A DNA stretch of 64,000 bases, taken from assembly GCA_947626415.1 (NCBI GenBank), contig CANQSA010000001.1, positions 186,001 to 250,000 of the forward strand, written 5' to 3'. Positions 34,028 through 42,170 of the stretch are shown here, piece by piece. How positions within the stretch are numbered: position 1 is the stretch's first letter; the number at the start of each line of letters is the position of its first letter. The position numbers and the translations under genes were made by a program. The notes beneath the pieces were generated by a model. It saw only the letters and a program-made list of their open reading frames with translations, ran no database searches and was not told the DNA's origin. The DNA is from an uncultured Lachnospiraceae bacterium. GTDB taxonomy: Bacteria; Bacillota; Clostridia; Lachnospirales; Lachnospiraceae.

Positions 34028-35437
34028 TTACTCGCTCAAGCTGCCGCCCTTGTAATCCGGCACAAACTGCTGCGCTTCCGATGCGGCCTGGGTTCCGGGG
34101 AATGTATCAACCACCTGCTTAAAGATCTTCGTCGATTCATCCCTGCTGCCGCTCGCATAATAAGCACAGCCCATCTTATACATGGCATCGGCATAAGTAG
34201 CGTCTACCTCCAGGCATCGCTTGTATGCGGCAATCGCATCCTCATATTTTCCCGCGTCATACGCCTCTTCGCCGGTTTCAAAATAATTCTTCGCCATCGT
34301 ATCTTTCAGGGAAGCCTTCAGGTTCTTGTAAACCGTATCAAACACCTGGGAATCCATTGCGACATCTTCATTAATCTGCCCCAATGCGTCGGCGGCATTA
34401 TCATACTTCTGATCCGCATAAGCAGACAGCGCCGTGATCAGATTCTCATAATTACTGACTGTATTTTTCCCCTGCGCAGTATTCTGATCCGCCTGCTTCT
34501 GCAGTTTTTCCTTCTCCTCCGTCAGCGACGCGACCTGCCGTTCTAATTCCGAAATGCTCGAATTCTTAATGGCAATCCGCTGGTTATAGGTACGCACCAG
34601 GTCGTTATTTTTGTCTACTTCATTCTGCACCCGAACCGGCGTCACCAGAAAATACATGGCAAGCGCTCCCAGCAAAAGCCCGATCACCACGTTTAAGATA
34701 GTAACCGCGCCGTTTGTCGGTTCCCGGTACGCATGCGGTGGTACGATTACGGCGTCGCCGCTCAAAGCCTGCCGTTCCTCGATCGGATCCTTCTGCTTTT
34801 TCTCCGGGTTCTTCTTTTCCCGCTGCAGCAGTGCCTCTACCTCTTTCATATAGCGAAGACTCAGCGTATTGCAGCGGTCCACCGACAGCGCTTTCCGCAA
34901 TTCTCTCCTGGCCCGCTCATATTCTCCGGTCTTCATCAGCAGCAGCGCCAGCAGCTGGCGTCCTTTCACCATCCGTGGATTCTGGCTGAGTACTTTCTTC
35001 AGCTGGATAATGGCGACATCATCAGCGCCTCGTTTTGCCATTTTCAGCGCCGTATTAAAATTCTTGATGTTGCGCTTCATCTCCTCCAGACGGTTGCTGT
35101 TGCTCTGTATCAATTTGATATAGTTGTTGGCAAGATTATTCGTCGCATCATAATTCTGGCTGATGACCCACTCCGACAAGGCCTGCACTGTTTCGCCCAT
35201 CTCATAGTATACCAGCCCCAGCAAATTCCTCGCCTTCGTATTCCGCTTATTCAGCCGGAGGCTCCGCTCCAGGCTTGCAGCGGCGCCGGACAGATCCCGG
35301 TTCTGTGCCTTCATCAACCCCATGTTATAGAATGTGTTCGACATTCTGATTATCTTCTTATATACCGTCACCCGCACGCCGCAGTTACTGCAAAAATCAC
35401 TGCCGGATAACGTACTCCCGCAATTAAAACATTTCAT
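34028..35437 (-). CDS. Zinc-ribbon, TPR and coiled-coil membrane protein (unknown role)
   Basis: A 469-residue protein of mixed architecture, family not recognised. It opens with a zinc ribbon (Cys 3, 6, 16, 19). Three or four TPR units follow (about 30-200: NTFYNMGLMKAQNRDLSGAA, LLGLVYYEMGETVQAL, LLALLLMKTGEYERARRELR), then a basic linker. One membrane helix (about 250-270, TILNVVIGLLLGALAMYFLV) leads to a coiled coil (ELERQVASLTEEKEKLQKQA), and a second TPR set ends the protein (ETGEEAYDAGKYEDAIAAYK). Repeats thus lie on both sides of the membrane. It is 3 bp after a 46-residue gene and behind folC, and ends at a terminator. Confidence 0.85.
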   Translation of the reverse strand: MKCFNCGSTLSGSDFCSNCGVRVTVYKKIIRMSNTFYNMGLMKAQNRDLSGAAASLERSLRLNKRNTKARNLLGLVYYEMGETVQALSEWVISQNYDATNNLANNYIKLIQSNSNRLEEMKRNIKNFNTALKMAKRGADDVAIIQLKKVLSQNPRMVKGRQLLALLLMKTGEYERARRELRKALSVDRCNTLSLRYMKEVEALLQREKKNPEKKQKDPIEERQALSGDAVIVPPHAYREPTNGAVTILNVVIGLLLGALAMYFLVTPVRVQNEVDKNNDLVRTYNQRIAIKNSSISELERQVASLTEEKEKLQKQADQNTAQGKNTVSNYENLITALSAYADQKYDNAADALGQINEDVAMDSQVFDTVYKNLKASLKDTMAKNYFETGEEAYDAGKYEDAIAAYKRCLEVDATYADAMYKMGCAYYASGSRDESTKIFKQVVDTFPGTQAASEAQQFVPDYKGGSLSE

Positions 35438-35440
35438 ACT

Positions 35441-35581
35441 TTAGTTTTCCTTCATTTCTTCCATCAGTTCCAACATAATGTCCGTCATATCCGTTACGGA
35501 GCTGTTATAGATTGCGTCCTCCGTATCGTCGATCTCCAGACTTGGATGAAATTTTTTGATTTCTTCATCAAAATTGATCAT
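35441..35581 (-). CDS. Small acidic protein (46 residues)
   Basis: Starts MINFDEEIKKFHPSLEIDD and ends in an acidic Met/Glu/Leu helix (TDIMLELMEEMKEN). AAGGTGAT lies before the ATG, 11 bp after folC, and its stop is 3 bp from the zinc-ribbon/TPR gene, so translation is probably coupled to both. No homologous family recognised. The tight packing and ribosome site are the evidence that it is real. A partner or adaptor role for the TPR protein is only a guess. Confidence 0.6.
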   Translation of the reverse strand: MINFDEEIKKFHPSLEIDDTEDAIYNSSVTDMTDIMLELMEEMKEN

Positions 35582-35592
35582 AGTATCACCTT

Positions 35593-36882
35593 TCACTCCT
35601 GTATCGCTGCTTTCAAGGCTCCGATCAGATATAAGGAACCGGTACACAACAGTATTTCCTTCTCCTGCTTCTTATGTAATCCCAACAAATATGCCCGTTT
35701 GCAGTCCGGCTCCACAAAAATAGGTGCCTGCGTATACTGCCGAAAACACTGCTTCAGCGCTTCCGGATCGGTTCTTCTGCCATTTGGGATCTCTGTCAGG
35801 ATAATCCCTTTCCACTGCACCCTCCGGCACAATTCCCGGATCATCTCCGGATAATCTTTGTCCTGCACAGCCGAAAACAACAGATATTTCTCTCCCGGCA
35901 GACCGGAAACCGTATCCATCAATGCCGTCACGCCGTCCAGATTATGGCCGCCGTCCAGATATACGCCTTCCGCCGCCTGTTCCATTCTGCCTGCCCAGGC
36001 AGTAGCCGCAATTCCGGCGGATACCTGTTTCACAGACGGACGCGGCGACAGTTGTTCCGCTGCCGCGATCGCGATCCGGGCATTCATACACTGATATGCC
36101 GCCGGAAACGGAACTTTAAAAATACTCTTATCATAATACCCATTACAACAGCAAAAATCAATATCTTTATCTGATTTTTTCAGAATTTTCCAGTCGTTAT
36201 CTGTAACCGGGATCAGCTGAGATTCCGAATTTCCCAGTCGGTTTGCGATCTGCCGGAATACTGTGGAAACCGTCTCATTTCCGGCTTCATAGACAAGCGG
36301 AACGCCGGATTTTATAATGCCGCCCTTTTCAGCCGCGATCTGCTCCAGGGTATCTCCCAGAATCTCGGTATGGTCATAAGCGATCTTTGTGATCACACAG
36401 ACTTCCGGCTGGTCGATCACATTGGTCGCGTCCAGTCTGCCGCCCAGACCGGTTTCCAGAACCGCATACTCCACCCGGCACTTTTTAAAATAAAGCATCG
36501 CCAGCACAAACAGACATTCAAAAAAAGATGGATGTGCTTTGCCTTCCTCCGTCATGCGGTCGATCTCCGCCTTCATTACCAGAAAACAATCCAGAAATGC
36601 TTCATCCGGGATCTCCGTTTCATCTACCCGGATCCGTTCGTTGACGCGGATCAGGTGGGGCGAAGTAAACAGACCGGCACAATATCCCATCTGCCTTAGA
36701 ATGCTGTGAATAAACGCGCAGACAGAGCCTTTTCCGTTTGTTCCCGCCACATGGATCACTTTCATCCCGTGCTGGGGACTGCCCAGCCGTTCCAACAGTT
36801 CTCTGAGATTCTCGGGTGTTGTCTTTTTGGAAAATCTGGGAATCGCCAGTAAATATTCCGTGGCTTCTTTATAGCTGTACAC
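35593..36882 (-). CDS. folC: Folylpolyglutamate synthase/dihydrofolate synthase
   Basis: Adds glutamate to dihydropteroate and to folates, 429 residues. P-loop: HVAGTNGKGSVCAFIHSIL (about 41-59). Mur-ligase-like signature: ETGLGGRLDATNVID. C-terminal domain contains VYLDGGHNLDGV. The start codon is GTG with GGAGG upstream. It heads a small operon with the 46-residue protein and the TPR membrane protein, from a promoter at 36909-36937, divergent from the glucokinase. Confidence 0.95.
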   Translation of the reverse strand: MYSYKEATEYLLAIPRFSKKTTPENLRELLERLGSPQHGMKVIHVAGTNGKGSVCAFIHSILRQMGYCAGLFTSPHLIRVNERIRVDETEIPDEAFLDCFLVMKAEIDRMTEEGKAHPSFFECLFVLAMLYFKKCRVEYAVLETGLGGRLDATNVIDQPEVCVITKIAYDHTEILGDTLEQIAAEKGGIIKSGVPLVYEAGNETVSTVFRQIANRLGNSESQLIPVTDNDWKILKKSDKDIDFCCCNGYYDKSIFKVPFPAAYQCMNARIAIAAAEQLSPRPSVKQVSAGIAATAWAGRMEQAAEGVYLDGGHNLDGVTALMDTVSGLPGEKYLLFSAVQDKDYPEMIRELCRRVQWKGIILTEIPNGRRTDPEALKQCFRQYTQAPIFVEPDCKRAYLLGLHKKQEKEILLCTGSLYLIGALKAAIQE

Positions 36883-36908
36883 GGCCGTTCCTCCTTCATT
36901 CCATTTTC

Positions 36909-36937
36909 ATTTTACTACAAAGCCATTCCGTTGACAA
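36909..36937 (-). promoter_or_regulatory. Promoter of folC
   Basis: Minus strand TTGTCA, 17-nt spacer, TAAAAT, 26 nt before the GTG start. Confidence 0.65.
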
Positions 36938-36963
36938 GGTAAAAATCCCGGGATCGACAGTGG

Positions 36964-36992
36964 TTGCAATCTATCCGGTTCAATGTTAAAAT
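36964..36992 (+). promoter_or_regulatory. Promoter of the ROK kinase gene
   Basis: TTGCAA, 17-nt spacer, TAAAAT, 60 nt before the start codon. Confidence 0.65.
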
Positions 36993-37052
36993 ACAGAGAG
37001 ATGAAAGGAAAATGGAGCCTATACTGCAATTTGCTCCGGAACGGAGGGCACT

Positions 37053-37997
37053 ATGGAATATGGATTTGGAATTGATATCGGCGGAACAACGGTAAAACTG
37101 GGCTGTTTCCAAAGGGACGGACAGTTAGTGGATAAATGGGAAATCCCAACCAATCGCGATAACGGAGGCATCTCGATCCTGCCGGATGTGGCGGAAAGCA
37201 TCCACGCTTATATCCACGACCATGCCTTATCGGATTCCCGTATTTTAGGAGCCGGAATGGGAGTGCCGGGTCCCGTGGAACAGGACGGAACCGTGAACCG
37301 CTGCATTAATCTGGGCTGGGGCGTATTCAATGCTGCGGAAACGCTGTCCGGCCTGTTAAATATGCCTGTCCGCGCCGGTAATGACGCTACCGTCGCGACG
37401 CTGGGCGAAATGTGGCAGGGCGGCGGCAGAGGATTCCGAAATGTAGTCCTGCTGACGCTTGGAACCGGTGTGGGCGGCGGCGTTGTCATTGACGGCGATA
37501 TCGTATACGGCACGACCGGCGCCGCCGGAGAAGTCGGCCATCTCTGTGTGAATCCGGAAGAGACAGAGCACTGCAACTGCGGCAATGCAGGCTGTCTGGA
37601 ACAATACGCTTCCGCGACCGGGATCGTACACATGTATGAAAAGGCTCTGCCTTCCTATCAGGGACAGACTGTCCTTTCCGACGAATCCCTGTATTCCCGC
37701 CCCATTACCGCTAAAGATATATTCGACGCTGCCAAGGCCAACGACGGATTTGCGCTCTCTCTGGTGGCCCGTTATACTCATTATCTGGGACTGGCCTGCT
37801 CTTATATCGGCGACATTGTCAATCCCGAAGTATTCGTAATCGGAGGCGGCGTTTCCCAGGCCGGAAGCATCCTGTTAGAAGGAACGGAAGCCGCATACCG
37901 AAAATATGTGTTTCACGCCTGCCGCAACGCTAAATTTCGGCTGGCCGCATTAAAAAACGACGCCGGTATCTACGGCGCCGCTAAACTGATCTTATAA
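37053..37997 (+). CDS. glk: ROK-family glucokinase
   Basis: Phosphorylates glucose with ATP in the cytoplasm; 314 residues. ATP motif IDIGGTTVKLG (about 8-18), sugar-binding NDATVATLGEMW, TLGTGVGGGVVIDG, the EVGHLCVN segment, and the zinc motif CNCGNAGCLEQYAS of bacterial ROK kinases. There is no N-terminal DNA-binding domain, so it is an enzyme and not a ROK repressor. GGAGG lies 5 nt before the ATG. Glucose specificity is inferred from close resemblance to Firmicute glucokinases; other hexoses are possible. Confidence 0.9.
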   Translation: MEYGFGIDIGGTTVKLGCFQRDGQLVDKWEIPTNRDNGGISILPDVAESIHAYIHDHALSDSRILGAGMGVPGPVEQDGTVNRCINLGWGVFNAAETLSGLLNMPVRAGNDATVATLGEMWQGGGRGFRNVVLLTLGTGVGGGVVIDGDIVYGTTGAAGEVGHLCVNPEETEHCNCGNAGCLEQYASATGIVHMYEKALPSYQGQTVLSDESLYSRPITAKDIFDAAKANDGFALSLVARYTHYLGLACSYIGDIVNPEVFVIGGGVSQAGSILLEGTEAAYRKYVFHACRNAKFRLAALKNDAGIYGAAKLIL

Positions 37998-38010
37998 AAG
38001 AAATGAATCA

Positions 38011-38042
38011 AAAAGACCTGCAAGAAAACTCACAGGTCTTTT
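38011..38042. terminator. Bidirectional terminator between glk and tRNA-Gln
   Basis: AAAAGACCTG (38011-38020) pairs with CAGGTCTTTT (38033-38042), a perfect 10-bp stem and 12-nt loop with T runs on both strands. Confidence 0.85.
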
Positions 38043-38047
38043 CTTAC

Positions 38048-38119
38048 TGGCCCTAAAGGATTCGAACCTTTACAATGACGGAGTCAGAGTCCGTTGCCTT
38101 ACCATTTGGCGAAGGGCCA
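38048..38119 (-). tRNA. tRNA-Gln (anticodon CTG)
   Basis: Full cloverleaf on the minus strand: acceptor stem TGGCCCT with AGGGCCA, anticodon stem ACGGA/TCCGT with loop CTCTGAC giving CTG, T-arm AAAGG TTCGAAT CCTTT. CCA is not encoded. It has a consensus promoter and shares a terminator with glk. Confidence 0.93.
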
Positions 38120-38138
38120 TTGCTATGCAACAAGACAG

Positions 38139-38167
38139 ATTATAACAGAGCTTTTTTTATTTGTCAA
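38139..38167 (-). promoter_or_regulatory. Consensus promoter of tRNA-Gln
   Basis: Minus strand TTGACA, 17-nt spacer, TATAAT: a perfect sigma-A promoter, as expected for a stable RNA. Confidence 0.9.
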
Positions 38168-38251
38168 TCGGATTTTTACCTTTCTTTTCGCTTTTTTATT
38201 TTGATTGTTCGATTGGGGGGCGAATTTGTTGGAAGATTGTAAAAAACTTAG

Positions 38252-38842
38252 TTAAGCGAAAAATGAAACGATTGCCGTTATAATACTGACCACAGTAACC
38301 ACACATGAAATAACCGTAACCCGATTACTTCTTTTTGAATGTATACTTGCAAAAAGTATAGCTTCCTGTGAATCATCAAGATATTTGTCCATTTCTGAGT
38401 ATTTATCGTATGCAGATTCGAACAATTGATACTTTTCATCTTCATCTATTTCATCTTTTACTTCCGATTCTTTTGCTAATTTAAAAGCATTTTTTGCTTT
38501 TAATTCCAATTTATTCAATTCAGGCAAAAATTTTCCATTGTCTGCCAATCCTAAATCTGTATCTTTGTAGTCGTTTCTAAAACTACAAACTTTTTCTTCC
38601 ATAGAAATACAAAGATATTTATAACAATCTAATATAGCTCTCTTTAAATGATTTTCCGCCGCTGAAATATCTTTATCACTCTTTTGTAATTTATAACGTG
38701 CCAAATGAGTAAAGATCGAACGTATTTCATTAAATATTTCTATGGGATATTCATTATCCCTTACTTCCAACTCTGCAATAAATGGAGCTATAATATTTTG
38801 GTATTGCCAATATATTTTTTCTTCAACGGTATTTATCTCCAT
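38252..38842 (-). CDS. Helical protein with C-terminal membrane anchor, possible HEPN fold (unknown)
   Basis: A 196-residue protein, not recognised as a named family. The body is helical and highly charged; the last 22 residues form one membrane helix (VTVISCVVTVVSIITAIVSF). In the N-terminal third, NEIRSIFTHLARYKL holds R-x4-H, the pattern of HEPN ribonucleases, followed by HLKRAILDCYKYL, a helix-pair arrangement often seen in HEPN folds. This is suggestive only. GGAG lies 8 nt before the chosen ATG. The DNA looks more AT-rich than folC or hppA nearby. A terminator separates it from the upstream 82-residue gene. Confidence 0.6.
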   Translation of the reverse strand: MEINTVEEKIYWQYQNIIAPFIAELEVRDNEYPIEIFNEIRSIFTHLARYKLQKSDKDISAAENHLKRAILDCYKYLCISMEEKVCSFRNDYKDTDLGLADNGKFLPELNKLELKAKNAFKLAKESEVKDEIDEDEKYQLFESAYDKYSEMDKYLDDSQEAILFASIHSKRSNRVTVISCVVTVVSIITAIVSFFA

Positions 38843-38886
38843 ATACTTTTCTCCATGGTAATATCGTATTTCCCTTTTACTAAAAA

Positions 38887-38915
38887 TACCCGTGACAAAC
38901 CTTTCATCACGGGTA
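38887..38915 (-). terminator. Terminator between the two small accessory genes
   Basis: TACCCGTGA pairs with TCACGGGTA, 9 bp, 11-nt loop, then TTTTTAG on the minus strand, right after the stop of the 82-residue gene. Confidence 0.8.
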
Positions 38916-38918
38916 CTT

Positions 38919-39167
38919 TCACACTTCAAAAAATTTTTTACTCTTTTTCTCCAAATCCTCGCTTGTTCTTATCCTTCTTCTTGCCAATAACGGATTCCCT
39001 CTACCGATCACTCCATACCTAAGCTTTTTAGGAAATGACAATTTAGCCTTATTTTTCTTTTCTATCCAAGCGCGCTCCTCTTCTGTATTCATATTAATAA
39101 ATTGTTCCACTGGAACACCAATCACCCGTTCTATATTCATTTTTGTTTCTTTTGATATCATATACAT
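38919..39167 (-). CDS. Small basic protein (82 residues, unknown)
   Basis: Reads MNIERVIGVPVEQFINM after a short lead-in, then a Lys/Arg-rich second half ending EDLEKKSKKFFEV. No family recognised, no membrane segment. The first ATG (39167) has only a weak GGGGC upstream; an ATG ten codons in (39140) is equally plausible. It precedes the HEPN-like gene but a terminator lies between them, so they are not a simple operon. It could be a partner or antitoxin, but nothing in the sequence shows it. Confidence 0.5.
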   Translation of the reverse strand: MYMISKETKMNIERVIGVPVEQFINMNTEEERAWIEKKNKAKLSFPKKLRYGVIGRGNPLLARRRIRTSEDLEKKSKKFFEV

Positions 39168-39295
39168 CTTTTTGCCCCAAATAAGTCATTCGTATAAATA
39201 CTTAATGGAATATATTTTTTAACTTACAAATAGAATTTTACACCACTATGGCTTATCCGTCAATCACTTCTTTTACTTCTTAAAAATGATTTTCT

Positions 39296-39445
39296 CTACT
39301 TTCCGGCTAGCCGCAGCACTTCTTCCAACGGCAGCCCCAGCCGGCTCGCGATATCTTCCGGCTTGATAAGATCAAGCAGGTTTTTCGCGATTTTTTTACG
39401 CTCAGACTGCTCGCCCCGCGCAAAGCCGTCTCGCTTACCTGCTCC
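39296..39445 (-). pseudogene. C-terminal fragment of an Rpn-family nuclease (PDDEXK transposase-like)
   Basis: The minus strand reads DGFARGEQSERKKIAKNLL then IKPEDIASRLGLPLEEVLRL to a stop. This is the characteristic tail of Rpn/PD-(D/E)XK putative transposases of gut Firmicutes. The catalytic N-terminal domain is absent. 39168-39295 shows nothing else I can assign. Confidence 0.7.
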
Positions 39446-39510
39446 GGACAGACTTTACATAATATGAAATCGTCGCAGAAAGTCAGATCTTCAGTTGTTT
39501 TTTATCATAC

Positions 39511-39550
39511 AAAAAGCGCCAATACCGGAGATATCTCCGATATTAGCGCC
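39511..39550 (-). terminator. Terminator of the hppA-phosphodiesterase transcript
   Basis: A long stem (GCGCTAATATCGGAGA with TCTCCGGTATTGGCGC, two mismatches or G-U) followed by TTTTTG on the minus strand, 29 bp past the phosphodiesterase stop. Confidence 0.85.
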
Positions 39551-39578
39551 ACTATAAGACTTCAAATTTATTTTGTTA

Positions 39579-40094
39579 TTACTCCGGTAATGTCCGGAAT
39601 GAAAATTCTTCCTCCAAGATTAGATAGCTGTGCGCGCTCCCCGCTTTCGGAATGGCAACGGAGCCGGGATTCACATAGCGGTAATCCCCGATCCGTTCAT
39701 CCGCAGGCACATGCGTATGTCCGTGCAGCAGAATATCGCCCGGCTTTAACATCGGCAGATTGGCACGATGATAAATATGCCCGTGCGTGGCAAAAATCAT
39801 ATGCCCCTTCCAGTATAAAATACAGGAATCCGACAAAATGGGAAATTCCAGCACCATCTGATCCACTTCCGTATCGCAGTTTCCGCGCACACAAAGAATC
39901 TCTTCTTTTATCCCGTTCAGCATGGTAATGACCGCCTTGGGGTCATACTCTTTCGGCAGATCATTTCTCGGTCCGTGATAGAGAATGTCTCCAAGCAGCA
40001 ATAATTTATCCGGTTTTTCCCGTTCCCTGGCAGCGAGCAGTTCTCTGCAGTAATAGGCGCTGCCGTGGAGATCGGATGCGATCATTATTTTCAT
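39579..40094 (-). CDS. yfcE: YfcE-type metallophosphodiesterase
   Basis: A 171-residue calcineurin-like phosphoesterase. All metal motifs are present in order: SDLHGS, GDILYHGPRND, VRGNCDTEVD, FATHGH and LHGHTHVP. It belongs to the YfcE group, active on phosphodiesters in vitro; natural substrate unknown. The start (MKIMIASD) comes 4 bp after the hppA stop, without a strong ribosome site of its own, so it probably depends on coupling to hppA. It ends at a strong terminator. Confidence 0.9.
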   Translation of the reverse strand: MKIMIASDLHGSAYYCRELLAAREREKPDKLLLLGDILYHGPRNDLPKEYDPKAVITMLNGIKEEILCVRGNCDTEVDQMVLEFPILSDSCILYWKGHMIFATHGHIYHRANLPMLKPGDILLHGHTHVPADERIGDYRYVNPGSVAIPKAGSAHSYLILEEEFSFRTLPE

Positions 40095-40098
40095 CGTC

Positions 40099-42114
40099 TT
40101 AGAATAATCCACTGTTAAACAACGGGGCAAATACAACTGCCACAATCGTCATCAGCTTAATTAAGATATTGATAGACGGACCGGAAGTATCCTTAAACGG
40201 ATCGCCGACGGTATCGCCGACAACAGCCGCCTTGTGTGCTTCGCTTCCCTTTCCGCCATGGTTGCCTTCTTCAATATATTTCTTGGCGTTATCCCATGCG
40301 CCGCCTGCGTTCGACATGAAAATCGCCATCAGCACACCGGTTACCAGCGCGCCTGCCAGCAGACCGCCCAGAGCCTCCGCGCCTAAGATCACGCCTACCA
40401 GGACAGGGCAGACAACTGCCATGATTCCCGGTATGATCATCTCGTGTAAAGCCGCTGTCGTAGAAATGCCGACGCAGGACTTATAATCCGGCTTTGCTTT
40501 CCCTTCCAGGATTCCCGGAATGGTCTTAAACTGCCGTCTGACCTCTTCGATCATCTTATGAGCAGCCTTGGATACCGATTCCATGGTAAGGGCGGAAAAC
40601 AGGAATGCCAGCATACCGCCGATAAACATACCCACAACGACCTTCGCACTTAAAATATTGATCCCGCCCAGCGGTTCTCCGTGAACATTTACCGTCTGCG
40701 CGTACGTTACAAACAGCGCCAGCGCCGTCAACGCGGCGGAGCCGATCGCAAAACCTTTTCCCATGGCCGCTGTAGTATTTCCTACCGCATCCAGCTTGTC
40801 GGTGATCTCTCTGACCTCCGGCTCCAGTCCGGACATCTCCGCGATACCGCCGGCGTTATCCGCGATCGGGCCGTAAGCGTCTACCGCTACCGTGATACCG
40901 GTCGTTGATAACATGCCGACTGCTGCCAATGCAATTCCGTATACGCCGTTTTCAAAACTGCCGGAACCGCCTGCCGCAAAGAATGCGCCGATTACACCCA
41001 CGCCAATAAGCAGAATGGGAACGGCCGTAGACTGCATGCCGACTGCCAGACCGCTGATAATGGTCGTAGCTGCGCCGGTCTCGGACTGCTTCGCAATTTT
41101 CTTAACAAAGCGATAATCACCGGACGTATAGATCTCGGTTACAATACCGATGATCAGACCGACTGCCAGACCTACTATGATTGCAATGGCAGGGCCAAAG
41201 CTGTCAAAGTACATCTTACTGAATACGATCGCAGCGATCACAACCAGTACGCTGGCGGAATAGCTGCCCGCTTTCAAAGCTTTATGCGGATTGGCTCCCT
41301 CTTTTCCTCTTACGAAGAAACATCCGATGATCGATGCCAGGATTCCCATAGCAGACAGAATCAGCGGGAAAATCGCTCCGTCTTTGCCGAATGCGATTGC
41401 GCCCAGTGTCAGCGCCGAGATCATAGAACCCACATAGGACTCAAATAAGTCAGCGCCCATGCCTGCTACGTCGCCTACATTATCGCCTACATTATCCGCG
41501 ATCACGGCCGGATTTCTCGGATCATCTTCCGGAATTCCGGCTTCCACCTTACCGACCAGGTCCGCGCCTACATCGGCTGCCTTGGTATAAATACCGCCGC
41601 CCACACGGGCAAACAGCGCGATTGAGGACGCGCCTAAACTATATCCAAATAAAATATCCACATTTTCTGTCAGCAGATAGATCAGGCTGACGCCGAGCAG
41701 TCCCAGTCCGACCACGCACATTCCCATTACCGCGCCGCCGGAAAAGGCAATCGACAATGCTTTATTCATACCGCCTTCTTTTGCCGCATTGGCAGTTCTC
41801 ACATTCGCCTTGGTTGCCGTATTCATTCCGAAATATCCGGCGATCGTGGAACTCAGCGCGCCTGCCAGGAAACATACTGCCGTCATCCAGTTTCCGATGC
41901 CGACTCCGATCAAAATAAACAGCACCGCCACAAAAATAACCAGGATCTTATATTCCGACATCAGAAATGCCTGGGCGCCTTCATGGATAAAGGACGCGAT
42001 TTCTTTCATCCGGTCATTTCCCGGCTGCTGCTTTCCTACTTTCAGTGACAGGTATCCGGCAAATAACAGGGCCAGAACGCCCATAACCGGTACCACATAC
42101 TTTAAAGCCTCCAT
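40099..42114 (-). CDS. hppA: Membrane-bound pyrophosphatase (K+-dependent type)
   Basis: Hydrolyses pyrophosphate and pumps H+ or Na+ across the membrane. 671 residues with about 16 membrane helices. Active-site segments are complete: [40 protein letters not shown], and near the end [24 protein letters not shown] has Ala where K+-independent enzymes have Lys, so K+ dependence is inferred; the pumped ion cannot be settled from what I see. AGGAGG precedes the chosen ATG (MEALKYV). It lies 56 bp after valS and couples to yfcE. Confidence 0.95.
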   Translation of the reverse strand: MEALKYVVPVMGVLALLFAGYLSLKVGKQQPGNDRMKEIASFIHEGAQAFLMSEYKILVIFVAVLFILIGVGIGNWMTAVCFLAGALSSTIAGYFGMNTATKANVRTANAAKEGGMNKALSIAFSGGAVMGMCVVGLGLLGVSLIYLLTENVDILFGYSLGASSIALFARVGGGIYTKAADVGADLVGKVEAGIPEDDPRNPAVIADNVGDNVGDVAGMGADLFESYVGSMISALTLGAIAFGKDGAIFPLILSAMGILASIIGCFFVRGKEGANPHKALKAGSYSASVLVVIAAIVFSKMYFDSFGPAIAIIVGLAVGLIIGIVTEIYTSGDYRFVKKIAKQSETGAATTIISGLAVGMQSTAVPILLIGVGVIGAFFAAGGSGSFENGVYGIALAAVGMLSTTGITVAVDAYGPIADNAGGIAEMSGLEPEVREITDKLDAVGNTTAAMGKGFAIGSAALTALALFVTYAQTVNVHGEPLGGINILSAKVVVGMFIGGMLAFLFSALTMESVSKAAHKMIEEVRRQFKTIPGILEGKAKPDYKSCVGISTTAALHEMIIPGIMAVVCPVLVGVILGAEALGGLLAGALVTGVLMAIFMSNAGGAWDNAKKYIEEGNHGGKGSEAHKAAVVGDTVGDPFKDTSGPSINILIKLMTIVAVVFAPLFNSGLF

Positions 42115-42170
42115 ATTTTCCTCCTTCTGCCACCGCATATGATGACATATTTACTGGGTTATACGATCTG

